From positions 1-26,441 of the forward strand of contig CAAEUQ010000145.1 of the NCBI GenBank assembly GCA_900759005.1: DNA of 26,441 nucleotides, written 5' to 3'. A program made the position numbers and the translations under genes. The notes under the pieces were generated by a model. It did not search any database and was not told the DNA's origin. It saw only the letters and a program-made list of their open reading frames with translations. The stretch comes from Clostridia bacterium. Its GTDB lineage: Bacteria; Bacillota; Clostridia; Christensenellales; Aristaeellaceae. Shown one piece after another: positions 1 to 8,064 of this stretch; positions within the stretch are counted from its first letter, which is position 1; each line of letters begins with the position of its first letter.

Positions 1-211
1 ACTTCTGCGCGCCGCCCATCTGCTTTTCCTGCGCTTCGATCATCTTCTTGACCATGTTGCCGCCAATCTGACCCGCGTCCTTGCTGGAGAGATTGCCGTT
101 ATAGCCGTTGTTCAGGGTAATGCCGAGCTCGTTCGCGACCTCGTGCTTCATATTATACATCGCCTGACGCGCCTCGGGCACGTTGATCTGGTTGGAATTC
201 TTATTCGCCAT
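1..211 (-). CDS. alpha/beta-type small acid-soluble spore protein (SASP), 3' end at window edge
   Basis: SASPs of this type coat and protect DNA in the dormant spore and are degraded by the GPR protease at germination. Seventy codons are visible, starting MANKNSNQINVPEARQAM. They contain the family's two conserved blocks: a KHEVANELGI segment around the GPR cleavage site, and NNGYNGNLSSKDAGQIGGNMV followed by a KKMIE helix. The last base in the window is the first base of the next codon (T), so the stop may lie just outside. AGGAG precedes the ATG at good spacing. The start is only 30 bases after the stop of a second SASP gene on the same strand, so the two are probably co-transcribed under a forespore sigma factor; I saw no convincing sigma-G promoter. 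Family assignment is secure; the exact paralogue is not. Confidence 0.9.
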   Translation of the reverse strand, partial: MANKNSNQINVPEARQAMYNMKHEVANELGITLNNGYNGNLSSKDAGQIGGNMVKKMIEAQEKQMGGAQK

Positions 212-241
212 CTGGATTCACTCCTTTACTTTTTTGCGAAA

Positions 242-424
242 TTACTGCTGACCGCCGTGCTGACGCTGATAGTCCTCGATCATCTTGCGAACCATCTGTC
301 CGCCGACGCGTCCGTTCTGGGCGCTGGAGAGATTGCCGTTATAGCCGCGGGTCATGTTCACGCCCATTTCGCGCGCAACCTCGAACTTCATGTTCTCCAG
401 TTCGGGCTTCGTCTGCTTGCTCAT
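242..424 (-). CDS. alpha/beta-type small acid-soluble spore protein (SASP)
   Basis: A 60-residue spore DNA-binding protein and the upstream partner of the SASP ending at the window edge. It shows the family core: KFEVAREMGV (GPR cleavage site region), TRGYNGNLSSAQNGRVGGQMV and a C-terminal RKMIEDYQRQ helix. It has a short N-terminus and ends HGGQQ, which is typical in length. AAAGGAGG lies at good spacing before the ATG. The two SASPs share the GYNGNLSS core but differ elsewhere, so they are an older duplication. Their presence implies that the organism sporulates. A weak CAAAATA-like -10 lies upstream, but the matching -35 is poor, so I do not call a promoter. Confidence 0.93.
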   Translation of the reverse strand: MSKQTKPELENMKFEVAREMGVNMTRGYNGNLSSAQNGRVGGQMVRKMIEDYQRQHGGQQ

Positions 425-512
425 TGATTTCGCCTCCTTTCATTTGATCTGGCACTATTTTGCGCGCGGCGTTTCTTTTTACGCTGGAAATTCCTGATCA
501 GCAAAAATCGAC

Positions 513-540
513 AAAAAAAGAAGCCGCGAAAAACGGCTCC
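513..540 (-). terminator. rho-independent terminator after the MATE gene
   Basis: Read on the minus strand, GGAGCCG pairs with CGGCTTC (7 bp, one G-T pair) around a 7-base loop and is followed by a run of seven T. It lies 8 bases beyond the stop of the MATE gene. It closes the long frr-to-MATE operon and separates it from the spore-protein genes. Confidence 0.8.
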
Positions 541-547
541 TCAAAGT

Positions 548-1885
548 TTATTTCATTTCTCTCATTATCTTTAATTGCAGCGGAATCGCGACCGCGATCG
601 TAATCGCGTCGGCGACCGCCTGCGAAAGCTCCACGCCGAGAATGCCTAAGCAATGCGGCAGAATCAGCACCGCGGGAATGAAGAACAGCCCCTGCCGCGC
701 CATCGCGAGGAACGACGCCGGAATCGCCTTGCCGATCGTCTGGCTCATCATATTGCTCATTACGATCCAGCCGGCGAGCGGGAATGTAATGCACTGCAAT
801 CGCAGCGCGATTCTGCCCACCTCGATTACGCCCGGATCGTCCTGAAACAGCGAAACGATCGCCGGCGCGAACGCGAAGCACGCCGCCGCGAGCACCAGAA
901 GCACCGCCGTTGAAAGCTTTACGCAGAACCAGAAGCCTTCGCGCACGCGATCGAACTTCTTCGCGCCGTAATTGAAGCCGCAGACCGGCTGAAAGCCCTG
1001 GCCAAATCCGATCAGGCAGCTGTTCGCAAACTGCATGATGCGCGTAACGATCGACATTCCGGCAATCGCGTAATCGCCGTAAGCGCGCGCCGCGACGTTT
1101 AAGCAAATCGTCGCCACGGAATTCAGTCCCTGCCGGAACAGCGAGGGCGAACCGCCGTTGATAATGATCTTGTATCGATCGACGGTGGGCTTGAAATTGC
1201 GAATGCGAATATCGATCGCATTGCTCCTGAAAATGCCGATGAAGAGAATCACGAAGCTGACCAGCTGGCTGACGATCGTGGCGATTGCCGCGCCGGAAAC
1301 GCCGAGATCAAACGTGAAAATCAACAACGGATCCAGCGCGATATTGATCACCGCGCCCGAAACCAGCCCGATCATCGCGTAAATCGCGTTGCCCTGAAAG
1401 CGCAGCTGATTGTTCAGAACCAGCGACGCGGTCATATACGGCGCGCCGATTAAAATCCATCTCAGGTAATCGACCGCGTAGGGCAGGATCGTCTCCGACG
1501 AGCCGAGCGCCAGCGCCAGCGGTTCGAGGAACAGAAGACCTCCAATCATGATCACCGTTCCGCCGATCAGCGCCGAGAAAAAGCCCGTCGCCGCCATGCT
1601 TTCCGCGCCGGAAACGTCGTGCGCGCCCAACGCGCGGGAGATGTAATTGCCCGAGCCGTGGCCGAAAAAGAATCCGACCGCCTGAATGATCGCCATTACG
1701 GAGAACACCACGCCGACCGCGCCGGTCGCCGAAGGCCCGAGCTTTCCGACGAAGAACGTGTCCGCCATGTTGTAAAACGACGTAACGAGCATACTGATCA
1801 TCGTCGGAATCGCGAGCTTGACGATCAAGCCCTTCACCGGCGCTTCCGTCATCGTTATGTATTTTTGTTCCTGCGTGTTCTGCAT
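548..1885 (-). CDS. MATE family multidrug/efflux transporter
   Basis: A 445-residue polytopic membrane protein of the MATE (multi antimicrobial extrusion) family, which exports organic cations or drugs using Na+ or H+ gradients. The N-terminal LAIPTMISMLVTSFYNMADTFFVGKLG-type segment is the family signature, and the internal repeat has FGQGFQPVCGFNYGAKKFDRV. Alternating hydrophobic stretches are consistent with 12 membrane helices, and the length is normal. The start at 1885 is supported by AGGA seven bases upstream; a later ATG twelve codons in is a weaker alternative. The start is 12 bases after the polC stop, so it is probably the last gene of the polC operon, and a terminator follows. Substrate unknown. 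A role in exporting a lipid-linked compound is possible given the neighbours, but the sequence does not show it. Confidence 0.9.
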   Translation of the reverse strand: MQNTQEQKYITMTEAPVKGLIVKLAIPTMISMLVTSFYNMADTFFVGKLGPSATGAVGVVFSVMAIIQAVGFFFGHGSGNYISRALGAHDVSGAESMAATGFFSALIGGTVIMIGGLLFLEPLALALGSSETILPYAVDYLRWILIGAPYMTASLVLNNQLRFQGNAIYAMIGLVSGAVINIALDPLLIFTFDLGVSGAAIATIVSQLVSFVILFIGIFRSNAIDIRIRNFKPTVDRYKIIINGGSPSLFRQGLNSVATICLNVAARAYGDYAIAGMSIVTRIMQFANSCLIGFGQGFQPVCGFNYGAKKFDRVREGFWFCVKLSTAVLLVLAAACFAFAPAIVSLFQDDPGVIEVGRIALRLQCITFPLAGWIVMSNMMSQTIGKAIPASFLAMARQGLFFIPAVLILPHCLGILGVELSQAVADAITIAVAIPLQLKIMREMK

Positions 1886-1897
1886 CCTGCATTCCTC

Positions 1898-4800
1898 TTA
1901 CATTTCAAATTCAAACAGCGTAACCTGGCTGGTCTTGGGCAGATCGTTGATGCAGCCGAGCTTTTCGAACGTCGCGATCAGCGATTTGGGCACCTTTCGG
2001 CGCTGCATATCGTCCTGCGAAATGAACGGCCCCGCCTGCCGCGCCGCGACAAAGCCTTCCGCCGCGCTCTGACCCACGCCGGGCAGCGACGTAATCGGCG
2101 GCAGAATCTCGCCGTCGTCCGCGAGCAGGTATTCCGTGGCGCTGGATTTGTAGATGTCCACGGGCTTTACGTGAACGCCGCGCAGGTTCATCTCGATCAG
2201 CATTTCCAGAATCGTATTCTCGCCGTCCATCGCGTCCGTGCGCTCCGAGCGGTCGAGCGCCTTAATCGCGTCGATCATCGCGCGCAGATCGTCGACATTG
2301 CGGGTGGTCATGCGCGTCGCGTCGAAGCTTTCGGCGTTTCGGGAAAGATAGCAGCAGTAATACGCCGCCGGATAGAAGATCTTGAAATACGCAATCCTCA
2401 GCGCCATCGTGACATATGCCACCGCGTGCGCCTTCGGGAACATATATTTGATCTTCTTGCAGCTGTCGATGAACCACGGCGGCACCTGATCGTTGTTCAC
2501 CAGCGCCTCCTCCATCTCCGGCTTCAAGCCCTTGCCCTTTCGGACGGATTCCATGGTCTTGAACGAGATTTCGGAATCGATGCCGTAGGCGATCATCTGG
2601 TTCATGATGTCGTCGCGCGTACAGATGCATTCGCGCAGCGGAATGCCCTGGCGAACCAGATCCTGCGCGTTGCCGACCCAGACGTCCGTGCCGTGCGAAA
2701 GGCCGGAGATTCGAATCAGCTCCTCCATCGTCTTCGGCTTCGTCTCCTTCAGCATTCCGCGAACGAATTTCGTTCCGAATTCGGGAACGCCGAGCGTGCC
2801 GCTCTCCGCAACGCCCAGCTGTTCGGGCGTAATGCCCAGCGCCTCCGTTCCGGAAAAGAGCGAAATGATCTTTCCGAATACCTCGGGGTCGTTCAGCGGA
2901 ACCGCCTGCGGCGCAATGCCGGTCAGATCCTGGAGCTTGCGAAGCATCGTCGGATCATCGTGGCCCAGCACGTCGAGCTTGACCAGCACATCGTGCATGG
3001 AGTTGAAATCGAAGTGCGTGGTGATCGTGTCGGTGGTCTGGTCGTCCGCCGGATGCTGAATGGGCGTGAACTGATAGATCTCGTAGTCCTTCGGCAAAAC
3101 GACCATGCCCGCCGGATGCTGGCCCGTCGTGCGCTTTACGCCGGTAATGCCGCGCGCGAGGCGCTCCTTTTCGGCGTTCGACAGGCTCAGATTGCGCTCC
3201 TCGGCATATTTTAATACGTAGCCGTATGCGGTTTTCTCGGCGATCGTGCCGATCGTGCCCGCGCGGAAGCAGTTCTCCGCGCCGAACAGCTCCTTGATGT
3301 AATTGTGCGCCACCGGCTGATACACGCCGGAGAAGTTCAGATCGATATCCGGAACCTTATTGCCCTTGAATCCGAGGAAAACCTCGAACGGGATATTGAA
3401 TCCGTCCTTATTCATTTGCGCGCCGCATTCCGGACATTTCTTCGGCGGCAAATCAAGGCCCGTGGAATATTCCTTCGGCACGTCGAATTCATGGTGCTTG
3501 CATTGGGGGCAAACGTAATGCGGCGGCAGCGAATTGACCTCGGTAATCCCCGAAAGATTCGCAACCAGCGACGAGCCGACCGAGCCTCGGGAGCCTACGA
3601 TATACCCGTCCGAAAGCGATTTCGCCACGAGCTTTACCGCAATCATGTAAAGCGTGGAAAAGCCGTAGCCGATGATCGCGCCCAGCTCCTTATCCACGCG
3701 CTTCTGAACGATCTCGGGCAAAGGCGAACCGTAAATCGATTCCGCCTTGGTCATTACCAGATTGCGCAGCTCGCCCTCCGCCTCCGGCCAGAACGGCTGG
3801 AACGTCTCCTTGCCCTCCGGATGCGGCAGGAACACCTTTACGTCGCCCACGCGATCGGCAATCATGTTGGGATTGGTAACGACGATCTCCTTCGCCTTTT
3901 CGCGCCCGAGATAGGAAAATTCCTCCAGCATTTCGTCCGTGGTCTTGAAATACAGCGGCGGCTGGAAATCCGCGTCGTCGAAGCCCTTCGTCGCCAGCAG
4001 AATCGCGCGGTAAATGCTGTCCGTCGGATCCATGAAATGCACGTCTCCCGTGGCGCAGACCGGAATATTCAGCTTTTCGCCGAGCCGGACGATCTTCCGG
4101 TTCAGCTCGCGCAGCCCCTCGTCGTCCTTCACCGTGCCCTCGCGCACGAGGAACGCGTTGTTGCCGATCGGCTGCACCTCGAGGTAATCATAGAATTTCG
4201 CGATTTTCTCGATTTCGGATTCGCGCTCGCCCGCCAGCACCGCGCGGAACAGCTCGCCCGCCTCGCACGCGCTTCCGACGATCAGCCCCTCGCGGTATTT
4301 CTCGATCAGGCTGCGCGGAATGCGCGGCGTGCGGTGGAAATAGTTCAGATGCGCCTCGCTCACCAGCCGGTAGAGGTTCGTAATGCCCGTCTGCGACGTC
4401 GCCAGCAGGATGATATGATACGCCTGCTTGCCCGCGTCCACCTCAAAGCACGTGTTCAGCTCGCGCAGCTTCGTAATGCCCTTTCGCGATTGAACGTCCT
4501 CAAACATCTTCATCAGCACCAGCGCCGTCGCGCGCGCGTCGTGTACCGCGCGATGCGCGTTCGTGAGCGAAACGTTGAACAGCTTCGCGAGCGTGCCCAG
4601 CTTATGGTTTTTGATATTCGGATAGAGATTGCGCGCCATCGACAGCGTGTCCACGACCGTGAAATCAAATTCGCGGCCGATCAGCGGAAACGCGCGCTTG
4701 AAAAACGACATATCGAACGACGCGTTGTGCGCAACCAGCACCGCGCCCTCGCAGAATTTCGCGAAATCCGGCATCGCTTCCCGAATCGTCCGCTTGCCGC

Positions 4801-6235
4801 TGAGCATCGCCGCGGTAATGCCCGTGATCTGCGTGATCTTCTCCGGCAGCTGCCGCTCGGGATTGATCAGCTCCGAGAATGAATCGACCTCCGCGCCGTT
4901 TTCAAACCGTACCGCGCCGATTTCAATGATCGAATCCGTGTGTATGTTCAGCCCCGTCGTTTCAACGTCCAGCACCACATAGGCGCTCGACGCAATCTCC
5001 TCCCTGTCCGCGCCCTTTACGATGTCCGCCGCGTCGTCGATTAAATAGCCCTCGCAGCCGGGAATCAGCTTGATTCCCGCCTTTTTCGCCGCGCCGAACG
5101 CCTCCGGGAACGATTGCACCACGCCGTGATCCGTAACCGCAATCGCCTTATGCCCCCATGCCGCCGCCTGCTTGATCAGGTCGGTCGCCGTCGCGCACGC
5201 GTCCATCGTCGAAAACGTCGTATGCAAATGCAGCTCCACGCGCTTTTCGCGCGCGGTATCGCGGCGCACGGGCTTTTCCGCTTCCATAATATCGGAAACC
5301 ATTAAAACCATTTCGCGCTTGAAATCGTCGTAGCGATAGCTTCCGCGCACAGTCGCCCATTTGCCGTCCTTCAGACTGCCCGCCAGCGCGTCCGCCTGCG
5401 CCTGAAGCGTCTTTGCGCTCGATTCCGCGCCGCGCCTGCCGCCCAGGAACAGCTTGCAGTTCACCGAACCCAGCCGGTCGGTCATCGAGAACGTGACGAT
5501 TTTGGTCTTTCCGTTCTTCGTATCGCGCATTTCGAGGCCGGAAATCTCGCCGCGCACCGTGCAGCGGCCCACGTCCTCCGTCAGCTCGTTCATGTCGATG
5601 ATTGGATCGTGAATGGGCTTTCCGTAGACCACGTCCGCCGGCATCGGCTTTTTTTCGCTCACGGCGCTCTTTGCGCGCAGATTTGTGTCCATCGCCAGCG
5701 CTTCAGCTTCGCGCGCGCGCGCTTCGGCAATCTCGCGAATGCGCTTTTCCTCGCCGCCGAGCACCGAAACGGTCGCCGCGCAATCGATTTCAAACAGCTC
5801 CTTCATCAGCTGCTCCACACGCCGGTCGACGCCTCTCATTTTCAGAAACGCCGCGCCCTCCTCGGAGGAAACGCTGATGTTCAGCCTGCCGTCCCGAAGC
5901 GTCCAGCCGGAAGCGCTCCAATCGATAAACGGCGCGGCGCCCGGGCTTTCCCTTTTCAAAATTTCGCGAAACAGCCCGAGCGCCACGGTAATATCGTTCT
6001 GAACGCGATCGTGCAAATCCGGATAGCTCACCGCCGTTTCCACGCGCACCGCCGGAAACGCGCCCGCAAACCGGTTTTCGATCAGCGCGTATTCGCTTTT
6101 CGTCAAAAGGCGCGTCGAATTCAGACGCACCTTCATATTTCCCGTTTTTTTTGAAATCGAAACGCGCGCAAGGCTCAGGCAATCCGCCAGCGCCCTGTCG
6201 TCCGTCTCAATCAGCTTTCGCCACGCCTCGCTCAT
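1898..6235 (-). CDS. polC: DNA polymerase III alpha subunit, PolC type
   Basis: The replicative polymerase of low-GC Gram-positive lineages, 1,445 residues (Bacillus PolC is about 1,437). In order: an N-terminal domain; an OB fold at about 210-310 (VRGEISGLEMRD, VTFSMTDRLGSVNCKLF); a PHP domain from about 330 (ELHLHTTFSTMDA, AVTDHGVV) split by a DEDDh 3'-5' exonuclease at about 418-585 (LDVETTGLNIHTDSIIEIGA, HNASFDMSFFKRAF, HRAVHDARAT); then the polymerase domain. The latter has GSRGSVGSS near 882, zinc cysteines CPQC and CPEC near 909-940, the catalytic PDIDLNFSG near 963, PEFGTKFVRGMLKETKP, GLSHGTDVWVGNAQ and AHAVAYVTMALRIAY near 1268. Key residues look intact. AGGAGG precedes the ATG, which overlaps the end of the DUF3786-like gene by 29 bases and suggests translational coupling. 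Confidence 0.98.
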   Translation of the reverse strand: MSEAWRKLIETDDRALADCLSLARVSISKKTGNMKVRLNSTRLLTKSEYALIENRFAGAFPAVRVETAVSYPDLHDRVQNDITVALGLFREILKRESPGAAPFIDWSASGWTLRDGRLNISVSSEEGAAFLKMRGVDRRVEQLMKELFEIDCAATVSVLGGEEKRIREIAEARAREAEALAMDTNLRAKSAVSEKKPMPADVVYGKPIHDPIIDMNELTEDVGRCTVRGEISGLEMRDTKNGKTKIVTFSMTDRLGSVNCKLFLGGRRGAESSAKTLQAQADALAGSLKDGKWATVRGSYRYDDFKREMVLMVSDIMEAEKPVRRDTAREKRVELHLHTTFSTMDACATATDLIKQAAAWGHKAIAVTDHGVVQSFPEAFGAAKKAGIKLIPGCEGYLIDDAADIVKGADREEIASSAYVVLDVETTGLNIHTDSIIEIGAVRFENGAEVDSFSELINPERQLPEKITQITGITAAMLSGKRTIREAMPDFAKFCEGAVLVAHNASFDMSFFKRAFPLIGREFDFTVVDTLSMARNLYPNIKNHKLGTLAKLFNVSLTNAHRAVHDARATALVLMKMFEDVQSRKGITKLRELNTCFEVDAGKQAYHIILLATSQTGITNLYRLVSEAHLNYFHRTPRIPRSLIEKYREGLIVGSACEAGELFRAVLAGERESEIEKIAKFYDYLEVQPIGNNAFLVREGTVKDDEGLRELNRKIVRLGEKLNIPVCATGDVHFMDPTDSIYRAILLATKGFDDADFQPPLYFKTTDEMLEEFSYLGREKAKEIVVTNPNMIADRVGDVKVFLPHPEGKETFQPFWPEAEGELRNLVMTKAESIYGSPLPEIVQKRVDKELGAIIGYGFSTLYMIAVKLVAKSLSDGYIVGSRGSVGSSLVANLSGITEVNSLPPHYVCPQCKHHEFDVPKEYSTGLDLPPKKCPECGAQMNKDGFNIPFEVFLGFKGNKVPDIDLNFSGVYQPVAHNYIKELFGAENCFRAGTIGTIAEKTAYGYVLKYAEERNLSLSNAEKERLARGITGVKRTTGQHPAGMVVLPKDYEIYQFTPIQHPADDQTTDTITTHFDFNSMHDVLVKLDVLGHDDPTMLRKLQDLTGIAPQAVPLNDPEVFGKIISLFSGTEALGITPEQLGVAESGTLGVPEFGTKFVRGMLKETKPKTMEELIRISGLSHGTDVWVGNAQDLVRQGIPLRECICTRDDIMNQMIAYGIDSEISFKTMESVRKGKGLKPEMEEALVNNDQVPPWFIDSCKKIKYMFPKAHAVAYVTMALRIAYFKIFYPAAYYCCYLSRNAESFDATRMTTRNVDDLRAMIDAIKALDRSERTDAMDGENTILEMLIEMNLRGVHVKPVDIYKSSATEYLLADDGEILPPITSLPGVGQSAAEGFVAARQAGPFISQDDMQRRKVPKSLIATFEKLGCINDLPKTSQVTLFEFEM

Positions 6236-7028
6236 TCTCCGCCTCCTCGCGCAGCCGGTTCAGGATGAATCCCGCCGCGTAAAACGTCGTTTCGTAGCGC
6301 ATAAAATCAAGAATATGCTCGTCCCACTGCAAATTCATGCTCGCCGGAAACTCGTCGTCCGCGTCCCAGAACAGCATTCGCATTTTGATCTCATTGAATA
6401 CCGGAATATCGAATCCGACGTCGCCGGTCGAAACCCTTTCGCCGCCCAATCGCTCGCACGCCGCGGAAAGAAGCGCGCATTTGCCGGAAAAAAAGTCCGC
6501 CGAGGACTGAAACAGGCTCCCGTTCGGCGCGGAAGAGACGTTTCTCTGGTTCCACGCATTCTGAAAGCGCCCGGAAACGCGCGCATCCGGCTTGGAATCG
6601 CAGAGAATATCGTAAATCGTCATGCCGTCCCCATGCCCCGCAGGAAGCCAGACGCCCGCCGCGCATTCGATCGCGACGCATTCTGCGCGCGGGTTTTTGT
6701 CCGCCGCGCTTTCGGTCGCGACGCGTTCCGCAGGCGCGCGTTCGTCCGCCGCACTTTCGATCGTGACGTATTCTGCGCGCGGGTTTTCGTCCGCCGCGCA
6801 TTCGATCGCGACGCGCTCCGTAGACGCGCGTTCGTCCTTCCAATATTCCATTGCGCCCGTCGCGCGCTCAATCCGATACGGGCGCGCGACGAATGTAAGG
6901 TACAGATACCGCTCGTCCGCATTTAATGAAAAACGGTCGATGATCGCCTGCTGATCGTATTTCAAAAAAAGCTCCCGCGTCCGCACCAGCGTAATCTGAT
7001 AATTGTCCCGCTTTTCAAACGCGTTCAT
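6207..7028 (-). CDS. DUF3786-like protein with a 60-residue tandem-repeat insertion
   Basis: 273 residues, function unknown. The C-terminal half (MTIYDILCDSKPDARVSGRF, then FDIPVFNEIKMRMLFWDADD, EFPASMNLQWDEHILDFM) resembles DUF3786 of clostridia as I recall it. The N-terminus (NAFEKRDNYQITLVRTREL, LYLTFVARPYRIERATG) fits the same family. Residues about 63-122 are an insertion of four 15-residue units rich in Ala, Glu and Arg that splits the domain. I chose the ATG at 7028 because AGGAG lies 8 bases upstream; a TTG 24 bases earlier has no ribosome site. The start overlaps the ispG stop by 14 bases, and the end overlaps the polC start by 29, so expression is probably coupled. No catalytic motif is evident. 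The family name is from memory; the reading frame is well supported. Confidence 0.8.
   Translation of the reverse strand: MNAFEKRDNYQITLVRTRELFLKYDQQAIIDRFSLNADERYLYLTFVARPYRIERATGAMEYWKDERASTERVAIECAADENPRAEYVTIESAADERAPAERVATESAADKNPRAECVAIECAAGVWLPAGHGDGMTIYDILCDSKPDARVSGRFQNAWNQRNVSSAPNGSLFQSSADFFSGKCALLSAACERLGGERVSTGDVGFDIPVFNEIKMRMLFWDADDEFPASMNLQWDEHILDFMRYETTFYAAGFILNRLREEAENERGVAKAD
6661..6840. repeat. 4 x 45-bp in-frame tandem repeat (2 x 90-bp higher order)
   Basis: Four gapless units at 6661-6705, 6706-6750, 6751-6795 and 6796-6840. Odd and even units are different subtypes, giving an A-B-A-B pattern. Every unit is 45 bases, so the frame of the DUF3786-like gene is kept. In the protein the units read DERASTERVAIECAA, DENPRAEYVTIESAA, DERAPAERVATESAA and DKNPRAECVAIECAA. 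This suggests an ancestral duplication followed by duplication of the 90-base pair. Confidence 0.95.
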
Positions 7029-8064
7029 CAGCAATTCTCCTGATTTCGGCAATCAGCGCTTCCGCAAGATCGCCCTTGACTGCGCGCGGCTTCTGTCCTT
7101 TTACGAACAGCGCGCCGCCGTCGCGTCCGCCTGCAACGCCGAGATCGGCTTCCTTCGCTTCTCCCGGGCCGTTGACAATGCAGCCCATCACCGCAACCTT
7201 CATCGGAATGCGAATGTCGCGCGTGCCCTCGCGCACGCGGCTGGCAATGCCCGAAACATCGATCGTCGTTCGCCCGCAGGTCGGACAGGAGACAATTTCC
7301 ACGAAATCGCGCCTGAGCCCGCACGCACGCAGAATCGAAAGCCCCGCCGCGACCTCCGGAACGGGATCGCCGGAAAGCGAAACGCGAATCGTATCCCCAA
7401 TGCCCTCCATCAGAAGCGTTCCGATGCCGACCGCGCTCTTGACCACGCCCACATCCGGCGTTCCGGATTCGGTCACGCCGATATGCTGCGGGTAATCGCT
7501 CGTCCGCGCCGCCAGCCGGCAGGCTTCGATCATGGTTCTCACGTCCGTCGCCTTATAGGAAAGCACGATCTGATCGTATCCCGCGCGTTCGAGCATCCGC
7601 GCGTGGTTCAGCCCGCTTTCGACCATCGCCTCGGGCGTTACGCCGCCGTATTTGTTCAGCAAATCCTTTTCGATCGAACCGGAATTGACGCCGATGCGCA
7701 CCGGAATGCGGTATTGCTGCAGGCAATCCGCGAGAATCCGCACGTTCTTCTCCCCGCCGATATTGCCGGGGTTGATGCGCACCTTCGCGATGCCGTTTTC
7801 AATGGATTTGATCGCGAGCCGGTAATCAAAGTGAATATCCGCCACCAGCGGCACGGGGCTAAAATCCACCAGCGCCCGCACCGCGTCCGCGCACGCCTCG
7901 TCGTATACCGAAACGCGCACGATATCCGCGCCCGCATCCGCCATTGCGCGAATCTGCTTCAGCGTCGCCTCCACATTCCGCGTATCGGTGTTCGTCATCG
8001 TCTGAACCGAAACCGGCGCGCCGCCACCGATCGCGACCGCGCCCGCGCGTACCTGTCTCGTCAT
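7015..8064 (-). CDS. ispG: 4-hydroxy-3-methylbut-2-en-1-yl diphosphate synthase (flavodoxin/ferredoxin)
   Basis: IspG (GcpE) carries out the penultimate step of the MEP isoprenoid pathway, reductive conversion of MEcPP to HMBPP using a [4Fe-4S] cluster. 349 residues, the short bacterial form. The N-terminal TIM-barrel part shows SVQTMTNTDTRNVEAT, ADIHFDYRLAI and KVRINPGNIG. The C-terminal part has the cluster ligands SCPTCGR (near residue 258) and GCIVNGPGEA (near 293), including the conserved Glu after the last Cys. GGAGG lies 7 bases before the ATG, inside the end of rseP, and the rseP stop directly abuts this ATG. Together with dxr in the same operon it supplies precursors for the UppS product. 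Confidence 0.98.
   Translation of the reverse strand: MTRQVRAGAVAIGGGAPVSVQTMTNTDTRNVEATLKQIRAMADAGADIVRVSVYDEACADAVRALVDFSPVPLVADIHFDYRLAIKSIENGIAKVRINPGNIGGEKNVRILADCLQQYRIPVRIGVNSGSIEKDLLNKYGGVTPEAMVESGLNHARMLERAGYDQIVLSYKATDVRTMIEACRLAARTSDYPQHIGVTESGTPDVGVVKSAVGIGTLLMEGIGDTIRVSLSGDPVPEVAAGLSILRACGLRRDFVEIVSCPTCGRTTIDVSGIASRVREGTRDIRIPMKVAVMGCIVNGPGEAKEADLGVAGGRDGGALFVKGQKPRAVKGDLAEALIAEIRRIADERV

Noticed and set aside
242..560. Sigma-G promoter upstream of the SASP gene
   Set aside because: A CAAAATA -10 can be found, but the -35 at the right distance matches poorly.
1619..3214. Long plus-strand open frame opposite polC (531 codons), and similar ones opposite ispG/rseP, dxr and metG
   Set aside because: Composition is Arg/His/Leu-rich shadow sequence opposite well-identified genes, with no ribosome site or family motif.
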